Source of the DNA: an uncultured Clostridia bacterium
GTDB lineage: Bacteria > Bacillota > Clostridia > Christensenellales > Borkfalkiaceae
Length of the DNA stretch: 37,766 nucleotides
Direction of reading: 5' to 3'
Assembly (NCBI GenBank): GCA_944354265.1
Contig: CALVPX010000014.1
Location: 1 to 37,766 of the forward strand
The translations under genes were made by a program, and so were the position numbers. Under the pieces are notes generated by a model. That model saw only the letters and a list, made by a program, of their open reading frames with translations. It did not search any database and had not been told where the DNA came from. Of the stretch, positions 31,633 to 37,766 are shown piece by piece. Positions within the stretch are counted from its first letter, which is position 1. The number at the start of each line of letters is the position of its first letter.

Positions 31633-32799
31633 TTAAAGGCTTGCCTTTAAGATATCCACTACCTCTTCTCTTGTGAGGACTTTGTAGCCGCCCTGCATGA
31701 TCAGGGTGGCGTCGGCGATGCCCTCTATCATGTCTTCGGTGACGCCGAGGTCCTTTAAGTTCATGACGAGACCGATTTCGTTCATCCAACTCTCCATGGC
31801 GACGAGGCCTGCGGTTGCCACCTCTTCATCGCTCTTGCCCTGAGGATCGACGCCCCACACGTTGACTGCGTAGCGGGCAAACTTTTTGAGCCCGAAGGGC
31901 ATTATATAGCGGTAATAGGCCATGGACACGGCGGCAAGGGTCATGCCGTGGGTGGCATCCGTATAGGCGCCGACCGCCTGACCGAGCATGTGAACCTCCC
32001 AATCGGTCGTCTTGCCCTGCGCAACAAGGGTATTGAGCGCCCATGTTGCCGTCCACATTATGTTGGAGCGCGCCTCGTAGTCGGTGGGATTTTTGACGGC
32101 AATGCGCGACGAATGAATGAGCGAGCGCAGAAGGCCTTCGGAGATGTAGTCGGACGTGTTGTCGTCCTCGCCGGAGAAGTACTGCTCAAGGATGTGGCTC
32201 ATTATGTCGTAGAAGCCGGCCACCATCTGATATTTGGGCAGGGTGTAGGTGTAAGTGGGGTCGAGCACGGAGAACTTGGGGAACACCTCAGTGCCGAAGA
32301 CGTGGCCGATTTTGAGCTTTTGCTCGTGATTGGTGATTACGGCGCCGCCGTTCATCTCCGAACCCGTGCCGACCATGGTTAAAACGCAGCCGACGGGGAT
32401 AATTTTGCAGGTGGGCTCCTCAAAGCGGATATAGTACTTTTCCCAAGGATCGTCGTTGCAGTAGGCAGAGATGGAGACGGCCTTTGAATAGTCGCACACC
32501 GAACCGCCGCCGACGGCGAGAATTAAATCGACAGCGTTTTCGCGGGCGATGCGGGCGCCCTCTTCAAGCTTCTTGGAAGTGGGGTTGGGCATTACGCCGC
32601 CGTCCTCCACCACTTTTTTGCCGCAGTCTTTAAGGACGGACAACACGGCGTCGTAAATGCCGTTCTTTTTTATGGAACCGCCGCCGTAGACGAGCATGAC
32701 GGTGGGGCCGTATTTTTCAAGCTCGCCCTTTAAATTTTTGATTGCACCCTCGCCGAAATAGAGGCGGGTGGGGTTGAAGAAAGTAAAATTGCCGAGCAT
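31633..32799 (-). CDS. Iron-containing alcohol dehydrogenase (butanol dehydrogenase type)
   Basis: The 388-residue group III dehydrogenase reduces aldehydes to alcohols with NAD(P)H, a common end step of fermentation. Nucleotide-binding GGGS is at 97-100. The metal ligands Asp198 and His202 (FYDIMSH), His270 (EVHMLGQ) and His284 (DATHG) are all present. It is most like the BdhA/YqhD subgroup. The ATG at 32799 follows AGGAGG by about 11 nt; the longer frame is rejected. It has its own promoter, and its paralogue lies at 35501 on the other side of the micropeptide cluster. Confidence 0.93.
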   Translation of the reverse strand: MLGNFTFFNPTRLYFGEGAIKNLKGELEKYGPTVMLVYGGGSIKKNGIYDAVLSVLKDCGKKVVEDGGVMPNPTSKKLEEGARIARENAVDLILAVGGGSVCDYSKAVSISAYCNDDPWEKYYIRFEEPTCKIIPVGCVLTMVGTGSEMNGGAVITNHEQKLKIGHVFGTEVFPKFSVLDPTYTYTLPKYQMVAGFYDIMSHILEQYFSGEDDNTSDYISEGLLRSLIHSSRIAVKNPTDYEARSNIMWTATWALNTLVAQGKTTDWEVHMLGQAVGAYTDATHGMTLAAVSMAYYRYIMPFGLKKFARYAVNVWGVDPQGKSDEEVATAGLVAMESWMNEIGLVMNLKDLGVTEDMIEGIADATLIMQGGYKVLTREEVVDILKASL

Positions 32800-32840
32800 A
32801 TTTTTGATTTTCCTCCTGAAATTTTTATTTTTACGCATTC

Positions 32841-32869
32841 ATTATACCACGCGCAGACGGGCATTTCAA
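32841..32869 (-). promoter_or_regulatory. Promoter of the first alcohol dehydrogenase
   Basis: TTGAAA (32864-32869), 17 bp, TATAAT (32841-32846) with TGG before it (extended -10), minus strand. Predicted start near 32834, leader about 35 nt. Confidence 0.75.
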
Positions 32870-32966
32870 TATCGAAATTTAAAGTTTTGCATTAGAAAAA
32901 CTTTTTAAGTTAACGCGTGGCTTTGCACCACCTCTGACCTTTCGACTAAAGCCTTGCTCCTTCCAT

Positions 32967-33232
32967 GTCATTTCGACCGAAGAGAGGCGGCGAAGCCGAC
33001 GAACAAAGCGGAGAAATCCCCCAAACGAAGTTACAATTCTTGCCCCCCTTGTGTAAAGGGGGGATCAAAGGGGGGATTGTAGGCGGCGAGCCGCCGTAGA
33101 AATTAAAGAAAAGACAATCCCTCAGGCACGCTTTGCGTGACAGCTCCCTTTACACAAGGGAGCCAAAGTGAGAGACTGCGTTCACGCAGATTTCTCCATG
33201 CGTTCGCTGTCGCTCACTTAGTCGAAATGACA
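32967..33232. repeat. TCATTTCGA repeat (R6) with an R4 element inserted
   Basis: The outer arms GTCATTTCGACCGAAG...GGAGAAATCCCCC and GATTTCTCC...TAGTCGAAATGACA form one R6 copy. The R4 element at 33043-33164 sits in its centre, between AACGAAGT and AGACTGCG, which are adjacent in the uninterrupted copy at 9039. This is a clear nested insertion. Confidence 0.8.
33043..33164. repeat. Hairpin-ended inverted-repeat element (R4) without gene, inverted
   Basis: It begins CCCCCCTT-GTGTA-AAGGGGGG, then GGGGGGATTGT, the core AGGCGGCGAGCCGCC, and ends ACAATCCCTCAGG ... CTCCCTTTACACAAGGGAG. It has both ends complete and a ~33-bp core where the copy at 15162 has the DUF559 gene. Confidence 0.8.
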
Positions 33233-33389
33233 TAGGGGGAGTATGCGGCGGGCTTAGTCAAAATGACAAAAAGGGCGCAAAACAGGATATCGATAAAAAA
33301 GTAATGTTTTAAATTTGAGGTTTGGGGGTATATTACAGGCGACGGGAGGGTAAAAAAGGTCTCCCGCGGGGCGCGAAAATTAGCGCAAT

Positions 33390-33488
33390 TAACAAAAGAC
33401 GCAGAGCTTTTGTTAGAAAATGAAAATTTTTGTTAATTATGAAAAGTTGTAACAAAAAAATTACAAATAAAATGAAAGTTAACAAAAA
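33390..33488 (+). promoter_or_regulatory. Five TAACAAAA boxes upstream of the micropeptide promoter
   Basis: TAACAAAAG at 33390 with its inverse CTTTTGTTA at 33407, TTTTTGTTA at 33427 with TAACAAAAA at 33450, and TAACAAAAA at 33480. They form two inverted pairs and a single box, 70-170 bp upstream of the -35. This looks like a multi-site operator; the regulator is unknown. The stretch 33233-33560 has no gene. Confidence 0.5.
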
Positions 33489-33559
33489 TTATCGGCATTA
33501 TCATAAAATAGTGTTAGAAAGTAACAGAAATCAAATTTTAAAAATTTTTTGCAATGTTA

Positions 33560-33588
33560 TTGACTAACAAATTTTCATATGCTATACT
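33560..33588 (+). promoter_or_regulatory. Promoter of the micropeptide cluster
   Basis: TTGACT (33560-33565), 17 bp, TATACT (33583-33588) with TGC before it (extended -10): one of the best promoters in the window. Predicted start near 33595. The leader has a GAAATCAGG/CCTGATTTC hairpin (33596-33621) and a second nested stem (TGCGG/CCGCA, about 33645-33660) before the first ribosome-binding site. Confidence 0.8.
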
Positions 33589-33698
33589 GCAAGCGAAATC
33601 AGGAAAGAACCCCTGATTTCCATACAACAAGATGACAGGGGCGTGCGGGGATAACCGCAGCGCCAACAAATAACCCCTAAAAAAGTGAGGTAATAATT

Positions 33699-33791
33699 AT
33701 GGATATGTACACCTATTTAACTCAGCCTGCAGCATTGTTCTGCATGATGTACTGCGAAAGAGTTAAGGAAGTAGAAAGAGAAAACAGATAA
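33699..33791 (+). CDS. Micropeptide 1 of the tandem cluster
   Basis: A 30-residue open frame starting MDMYTYLTQP, with a central hydrophobic stretch holding two Cys (ALFCMMYC) and a charged C-terminus ending EVERENR. AGTGAGG lies about 9 nt upstream. It is the first of three short frames on one predicted transcript. It shares only the beginning (MDxY) with the other two. No family is known to me. It could be a precursor peptide, a leader peptide or a small regulatory protein; no signal peptide or modification enzyme is visible. Confidence 0.6.
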   Translation: MDMYTYLTQPAALFCMMYCERVKEVERENR

Positions 33792-33894
33792 CTTTAAAAC
33801 AAAATTAACTTTAAAAACATTGCTACAACGATTTAAGTTGCGCCGGACACAGACCGGCAGCGACGGCAAATACCTTTCAAGGAGGTACGAGATT

Positions 33895-33990
33895 ATGGAT
33901 ATTTATGAAAAATTAAACCAAATTGACGACGAAAGGACGGCTTACGGCGTTAATCCCCTTTCGTATGTAGTTCTCGACTGCGCACGCTGA
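33895..33990 (+). CDS. Micropeptide 2, PLSYVxLDCAR family
   Basis: A 31-residue frame, MDIYEKLNQI at the start and GVNPLSYVVLDCAR at the end, with a perfect AAGGAGG site 8 nt upstream. Its C-terminal 14 residues match micropeptide 3 at 12 positions while six of the shared codons differ synonymously (Gly, Leu, Ser, Tyr, Ala, Arg), so the peptide sequence, not the DNA, has been preserved. The N-terminal half is acidic and probably helical. A single Cys lies third from the end. Function unknown. Confidence 0.75.
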   Translation: MDIYEKLNQIDDERTAYGVNPLSYVVLDCAR

Positions 33991-34064
33991 TAAGCGCGGC
34001 GGGTTGAAGAGCGCAGAGTAACTAAGACACAACTATTGAGACGCATCTTAAAGGAGGCATTTAT

Positions 34065-34163
34065 ATGATCGATTTTTATGAAGAAATCGCACAGCTTGAC
34101 AGCGACAAGAATGAGATCGGTGTTTCGCCCCTCTCATACGTCACTCTCGACTGCGCTAGATAA
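34065..34163 (+). CDS. Micropeptide 3, PLSYVxLDCAR family
   Basis: A 32-residue frame, MIDFYEEIAQLD at the start and GVSPLSYVTLDCAR at the end, with AAAGGAGG 7 nt upstream. It is a diverged paralogue of micropeptide 2. The spacing between the two frames (74 nt) contains no other signal. The cluster is closed by the terminator at 34213. The constant Cys-Ala-Arg end with a variable middle recalls processed or exported signalling peptides, but no protease, transporter or maturation gene lies nearby. Confidence 0.75.
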   Translation: MIDFYEEIAQLDSDKNEIGVSPLSYVTLDCAR

Positions 34164-34212
34164 TTAATGAAAATTGTATTAACGGACGATAAATTTAGTC
34201 AATAATTGAGTG

Positions 34213-34249
34213 GCGGGCGCGCACGGCAAAGTGCGCGCCCGCTTTTTTT
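34213..34249 (+). terminator. Terminator of the micropeptide cluster
   Basis: A perfect 12-bp GC-rich stem (34213-34224 with 34231-34242) with a GGCAAA loop and seven T. Confidence 0.9.
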
Positions 34250-34262
34250 GTAATAAATTTAA

Positions 34263-34457
34263 GTGAAGTATGCGGAAAAACTCCGCATGTGAAGTAGCCA
34301 CCTGCGCTGTGAAGTATAGGCCACATGGCCTATGTGAAGTTTGCCCGCCCTTCGGCGGGCAAGTTATGGTAAAAAATAATCTATACCGCCACTTGCGCCG
34401 CAGGCGCAAACTTCACTGCCTGCAACTTCACACATTGCCGCAGGCAATGTACTTCAC
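34263..34457. repeat. GTGAAGT hairpin array, complete copy (R3)
   Basis: GTGAAGT at 34263, 34289, 34309 and 34334 separates palindromes (ATGCGGA/TCCGCAT; AGC/GCT; ATAGGCC/GGCCTAT; TTGCCCGCC/GGCGGGCAA), followed by GTTATGGT. The mirror arm has ACTTCAC at 34410, 34425 and 34451 with TTGCGCC/GGCGCAA and ACATTGCC/GGCAATGT hairpins. It lies between the micropeptide terminator and the lysR promoter. Confidence 0.8.
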
Positions 34458-34491
34458 TTTACCGTGCAAAACTATACTCTGCCACAAATTA

Positions 34492-34520
34492 TTGCGCGCG
34501 GAGATGAATAGTGATATAAT
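34492..34520 (+). promoter_or_regulatory. Promoter of the LysR gene (leaderless type)
   Basis: TTGCGC (34492-34497), 17 bp, TATAAT (34515-34520). The expected start, 7 nt downstream, is the A of the ATG at 34527. No Shine-Dalgarno is present between them. Confidence 0.65.
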
Positions 34521-34526
34521 GCTGAT

Positions 34527-35405
34527 ATGGAACTGAGAGTACTGAAATATTTCCTTGCCGTGGCGCGGGAGGAGAGCATTACAAAGGCGGCCGAAAAGCT
34601 GTTCATAACGCAGCCGACGCTTTCGCGGCAGATTGCCGAGCTTGAGGACGAGCTTGGAGCGCCGCTGTTTGTGCGCGGCAACAGGAGCGTGACCCTGACG
34701 GGCGAAGGCCTTATGCTTAAGCGGCGCGCCGAGGAGATGCTTGAACTTGAGGACGCCATACGGCAGGAGTGCGCGCAGGGCGGCAAGGTGGGCGGCAGCG
34801 TGCGGCTTGGCATGGCCGAGGCCTTTTCGGCCAACATTGCGGCGCAGATAATAGATAAGTTCAGGGACGAACACCCCGAGGTGAAGTTTGAACTTTTCAC
34901 CGCCATGGCCGACGAAGTGCTTGAGCGCATAGACAAGGGCACCATTGACGTGGGTTTTTTGCTTGAGCCCGTCAACGTGGACAGATACGACTTTATCCGC
35001 CTGCCGCAGACCGAGCGCATGGGCATACTCATGCGGGCGGACGACAAACTTGCCCGAAAGGAGAGCCTTGAGCCCGAAGATTTATTGGGCCTCCCCCTCA
35101 TCGTGCCCATGCGGCGCGAACTTCAGAGCAATACGCGCAGCGCAATAGGCGCAATATACGATAAATTCAACATTATAGCCACATTCAACGTGGTAAACAA
35201 CGCCTCCCTATTGGCCGAGCGGGGGACGGGGTATGTGCTAGTAGCAGAGGGCGCCGCACAGTACAACCACAACCCCGGGCTGTGCTTCAGGCCGCTGAAG
35301 CCCCTAACGCCCATAAACTGCGTGGCGGTTTGGAAGAAGTATCAGCCCTACGGCAGGGCGGCTTCGATATTCCTTGAAAAGCTTGCAATGCTCTGCGGGC
35401 ATTGA
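34527..35405 (+). CDS. LysR family transcriptional regulator
   Basis: The 292-residue protein has the N-terminal winged helix-turn-helix (about 1-60: FLAVAREESITKAAEKLFITQPTLSRQIAELE) and a periplasmic-binding-protein-like effector domain (about 90-290). It probably senses a small molecule and controls neighbouring genes; the alcohol dehydrogenase 95 bp downstream on the same strand is the best candidate. Unlike most LysR genes it is not divergent from its putative target. The mRNA appears leaderless. Confidence 0.92.
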   Translation: MELRVLKYFLAVAREESITKAAEKLFITQPTLSRQIAELEDELGAPLFVRGNRSVTLTGEGLMLKRRAEEMLELEDAIRQECAQGGKVGGSVRLGMAEAFSANIAAQIIDKFRDEHPEVKFELFTAMADEVLERIDKGTIDVGFLLEPVNVDRYDFIRLPQTERMGILMRADDKLARKESLEPEDLLGLPLIVPMRRELQSNTRSAIGAIYDKFNIIATFNVVNNASLLAERGTGYVLVAEGAAQYNHNPGLCFRPLKPLTPINCVAVWKKYQPYGRAASIFLEKLAMLCGH

Positions 35406-35425
35406 CGGTGCAAAATAATAGGCAT

Positions 35426-35454
35426 TTCACATTTTTTTGGGGCTGCGCTATAAT
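35426..35454 (+). promoter_or_regulatory. Promoter of the second alcohol dehydrogenase
   Basis: TTCACA (35426-35431), 17 bp, TATAAT (35449-35454). Predicted start near 35461. Confidence 0.7.
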
Positions 35455-35500
35455 TTAAGAGCGCAGGATATTGCGCAAAATATTAAAAAGGAGAAAATTT

Positions 35501-36673
35501 ATGCGCAATTTTATATTTGAGTACCCCACCAAAGTGTACTTCGGCAGCGGCGCCGTCAAAGAGCACCTCGCCGGCGAGCTCAGTAAATACGGCAAAAACG
35601 TGCTGCTTGCCTACGGCGGCGGTTCAATAAAGGCCAACGGAGTTTACGACGAAGTGATGTCCGTCCTCAAAGAGTGCGGCAAGAACGTTACCGAGTTTGG
35701 CGGCATAATGCCCAACCCCACCTACGCCAAGGTACAGGAGGGCGCAGCCCTTGCAAAACAGAAGGGCATAGACCTCATCCTTGCCGTTGGCGGCGGTTCG
35801 GTTACAGACTGCTGCAAGATAGTAGCCCTGCAGGCGACTAACGACGAGGACGTTTGGGAGAGCGAATTGGTAAAGGGCAAGCTGCCCGCCTGCCCGCCCG
35901 TACCCCTCGGGGCGATAGTCACCGTGTCCGGCACGGGCAGCGAGATGAACGGCGGCGGAGTTATAACCAACGAGGATAAAAAGATTAAGACGGGTCTGTT
36001 CGGCGCCGCCCCCCGATTCGCCGTGCTTGACCCCGAATACACAATGAGCGTACCCTTTGCGCAGGTCATGTCGGGCGCGTTCGACACCCTTTCGCACGCC
36101 ATGGAGACATACTTCGGCCAACCCGACGACGACAACGTATCCGACGACATAAACGAGGCGGTGATGAGGAGCGTGATACGCAACATGCGCGTGCTTTTGA
36201 CCGACCACAACGACTACACGGCGCGCTCCAACCTGATGTGGGATTCGGCCATGGCCGAAAACGGCATACTCAAGATAGGCAAAAAGACTGACTTTCAGGC
36301 GCACATGATAGAGCATCAGTTGGGCGCTTACACCGACTGCAACCACGGCATGGGGTTGGCGGCCATACACCCCTCCTACTACCGTCATATCTTTAAGGAG
36401 GGCCTTGCCAAATTTGTGCGCTTTGCCACGAATGTATGGAACATTGAGCGCGGCGACATGACCGACGAACAGCTTGCCATGGCGGGCATAGACAGGCTTG
36501 AGCAGTTCATAGCCGAATGCGGCCTGCCGACGAGGCTTTCACAGCTCAAGGTGCGCACGCCCATTACCGACAAGATGCTTGAGGAGGTCGCCTACAGCAC
36601 CACCATTCAACCCAACAGCTATAAAAGGATGACGGGCGGAGAAATTTACGACATTCTCAAGGAGTGCATGTAA
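35501..36673 (+). CDS. Iron-containing alcohol dehydrogenase (butanol dehydrogenase type)
   Basis: The 390-residue paralogue of the protein at 31633 has GGGS (97-100) for NAD(P) and the metal ligands Asp195 and His199 (FDTLSH), His268 (QAHMIEH) and His282 (DCNHG). Fermentative aldehyde reduction is likely; substrate range is unknown. AAGGAG lies 8 nt before the ATG at 35501, so the ten-residue upstream extension is dropped. It lies downstream of the LysR gene with its own promoter. Confidence 0.94.
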   Translation: MRNFIFEYPTKVYFGSGAVKEHLAGELSKYGKNVLLAYGGGSIKANGVYDEVMSVLKECGKNVTEFGGIMPNPTYAKVQEGAALAKQKGIDLILAVGGGSVTDCCKIVALQATNDEDVWESELVKGKLPACPPVPLGAIVTVSGTGSEMNGGGVITNEDKKIKTGLFGAAPRFAVLDPEYTMSVPFAQVMSGAFDTLSHAMETYFGQPDDDNVSDDINEAVMRSVIRNMRVLLTDHNDYTARSNLMWDSAMAENGILKIGKKTDFQAHMIEHQLGAYTDCNHGMGLAAIHPSYYRHIFKEGLAKFVRFATNVWNIERGDMTDEQLAMAGIDRLEQFIAECGLPTRLSQLKVRTPITDKMLEEVAYSTTIQPNSYKRMTGGEIYDILKECM

Positions 36674-36709
36674 AGGCATTTGTTTAATTTAATGCGGAGA
36701 CGTTGACAT

Positions 36710-37576
36710 ATGTGGATAGTTGCAGCTATTCTTTCTGCGGTGTTCGCCGGCCTTACGGCCATACTCTCCAAATGCGGCGTAAAGCACGCCAACTCCGACG
36801 TGGCCACGGCGGCGAGGACATCCGTCGTTCTCGTCATTGCGTGGCTCATCGTGTTCATCACGGGCACCTACACCACCATTGCGGACATAAGCGCGCAGTC
36901 GTGGATATTTCTCATTCTTTCGGGACTTGCGACGGGCGCCTCGTGGATATGCTACTTTAAGGCGCTGTCCTTGGGGGAGGTCTCCAAGGTGGCGGCGGTA
37001 GACAAGTCGAGCGCCGTGCTCTCAGTACTGTTCGCCATAATAATCTTCCCCGACGAGCGCAATCTGTGGTGGCTCAAGCTGATATTTTTGGCGGTGATCG
37101 CCGTGGGCACATACCTCATGACCGACATAAAAAGGGGCGAGGACAAGGGCAGGCTGACATGGCTGATATTCGCCGTGCTCTCGGCGGTGTTTGCGGCGGC
37201 CACTTCGCTGCTTGCGAACGCGGGCATCGAGGGAGTTGACTCCAACCTTGCCACCGCCATAAGGACGGTTGTGGTGCTGATAATGGCGTGGCTGATAGTG
37301 CTCTGCCGCGGCGAAGGCAAGTTTGTAAGGGAGCTCAAGGGCAGGGAGATAATTTTTCTCGTGCTTTCGGGACTTGCGACGGGTGCCTCGTGGCTGTGCT
37401 ACTACTATGCCATTCAGCAGGGGCAGGTCAGCGTCGTAGTGCCCATAGACAGGCTGAGCATACTGATAACCGTAATATTCTCGCTCATCGTGTTCAAGGA
37501 AAAGCTTTCCGTAAAGGCGTGGATAGGCCTCGCCCTGCTGACCGCGGGCACGGTGTGCATGGCAGTATTCACTTAA
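36710..37576 (+). CDS. EamA/DMT family transporter
   Basis: The 288-residue protein has ten membrane segments in two EamA halves (1-140 and 147-288), the layout of drug/metabolite exporters and some amino acid transporters. The halves share RTxVVLxxAWLIV and LSGLATGASWxCY. The two copies of the latter are nearly identical in DNA (36917-36946 against 37364-37393, one difference in 30). GGAG lies 12 nt before the ATG. It follows the dehydrogenase by 36 bp, so it may be cotranscribed; the substrate is unknown. Confidence 0.9.
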   Translation: MWIVAAILSAVFAGLTAILSKCGVKHANSDVATAARTSVVLVIAWLIVFITGTYTTIADISAQSWIFLILSGLATGASWICYFKALSLGEVSKVAAVDKSSAVLSVLFAIIIFPDERNLWWLKLIFLAVIAVGTYLMTDIKRGEDKGRLTWLIFAVLSAVFAAATSLLANAGIEGVDSNLATAIRTVVVLIMAWLIVLCRGEGKFVRELKGREIIFLVLSGLATGASWLCYYYAIQQGQVSVVVPIDRLSILITVIFSLIVFKEKLSVKAWIGLALLTAGTVCMAVFT

Positions 37577-37590
37577 TTTTACGCAATATG

Positions 37591-37688
37591 GGCTCCCTTG
37601 TGCAAAGGGAGCTGGCGCGGACGCGCCTGAGGGATTGTGCCGCAGTATTTTATTTCTACGGCGGCTCCGCCGCCTACAATCCCCCCCT
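37591..37688. repeat. Hairpin-ended inverted-repeat element (R4), right end lost
   Basis: The left end GGCTCCCTTGTGCAAAGGGAG ... GAGGGATTGT and the core GGCGGCTCCGCCGCC are present, but the right end stops at ACAATCCCCCC, where the IS30-type sequence begins. Confidence 0.75.
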
Positions 37689-37766
37689 ATGTTCGACAGA
37701 TTGTCAAGCAAGTGCAACACATTAAGAGACAAAGACTTCAGCGGGAGTTAGCCAACCGAGACATTT
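37689..37766 (-). mobile_element. End of an IS30-family insertion sequence (partial)
   Basis: The minus strand shows the end of a transposase gene followed by the terminal sequence TTGCACTTGCTTGACAATCT typical of IS30-family ends. The insertion is in the right end of the R4 element. The remainder lies outside the window. Confidence 0.65.
37722..37766 (-). CDS. IS30 family transposase, C-terminal 14 residues (partial)
   Basis: The minus strand encodes KCLGWLTPAEVFVS and a stop. This matches the conserved C-terminus of IS30 transposases (xxLGWxTPxEVF), the DDE enzymes of this IS family. The gene enters from the right edge, so its integrity cannot be judged. Confidence 0.7.
   Translation of the reverse strand, partial: KCLGWLTPAEVFVS

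Noticed and set aside
33640-33680. Known riboswitch in the micropeptide leader
   Set aside because: Nested stems (AGGGG...CCCCT around TGCGG/CCGCA) looked suggestive, but no preQ1, fluoride, TPP or c-di-GMP signature could be matched. It is kept only as unclassified structure.
33699-34163. The micropeptide region as a pure noncoding RNA
   Set aside because: Strong ribosome-binding sites at each frame and mainly synonymous divergence between frames 2 and 3 favour translation, although a dual function cannot be excluded.

Overview
The window looks like a chromosomal segment of a spore-forming Clostridia-type Firmicute, probably an uncultured gut lineage. The evidence is the B. subtilis-like gene order yicC-gmk-rpoZ-priA-def-fmt-rsmB-rlmN...rpe-thiN-spoVM / rpmB / yloU-yloV...recG, a 22-codon spoVM that overlaps thiN, a SpoIIQ-like LytM protein, strong Shine-Dalgarno sites and TTGACA-17-TATAAT promoters. 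The lineage is inferred; no 16S gene is present.

Layout. 1-4021: the str operon on the minus strand (rpsL, rpsG, fusA, with a promoter pointing off the left edge, probably to tuf). 4307-8825: a DRE-TIM aldolase, then recG coupled to an SGNH hydrolase. 9332-11919: yloV (fakA-like), yloU and the divergent rpmB. 12420-13271: a leucine-rich-repeat lipoprotein. 13748-24059: one long minus-strand housekeeping block from yicC to spoVM, interrupted by repeats and by a DUF559 nuclease gene sitting where prpC-prkC-rsgA lie in B. subtilis. 24497-26691: a nitrilase-like protein and a divergent M1 metallopeptidase. 27003-28428: corA with a structured, terminator-bearing leader, then an FmdB-type zinc ribbon protein. 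28551-31256: a small exported protein, the SpoIIQ-like protein and a polytopic membrane protein. 31633-37576: two paralogous iron-dependent alcohol dehydrogenases flanking a transcription unit of three ~30-codon peptides and a LysR regulator, then an EamA transporter. The right edge holds the end of an IS30-family element.

Almost every intergenic gap is filled with imperfect palindromic repeats of at least seven families, often nested inside one another. Several are structured elements whose two copies keep their hairpins through paired base changes. The most notable findings are: (i) the tandem micropeptides at 33699-34163, two of which share the C-terminal motif GVxPLSYVxLDCAR; (ii) a hairpin-ended inverted-repeat element carrying a DUF559 nuclease gene at 15162-15626, with gene-less copies elsewhere in the window; (iii) a ~165-180 bp multi-hairpin element with covariation at 3235-3398 and 28976-29155; (iv) arrays of hairpins separated by the heptamer GTGAAGT; and (v) a pseudoknot-containing corA leader that I cannot assign to a known riboswitch class.
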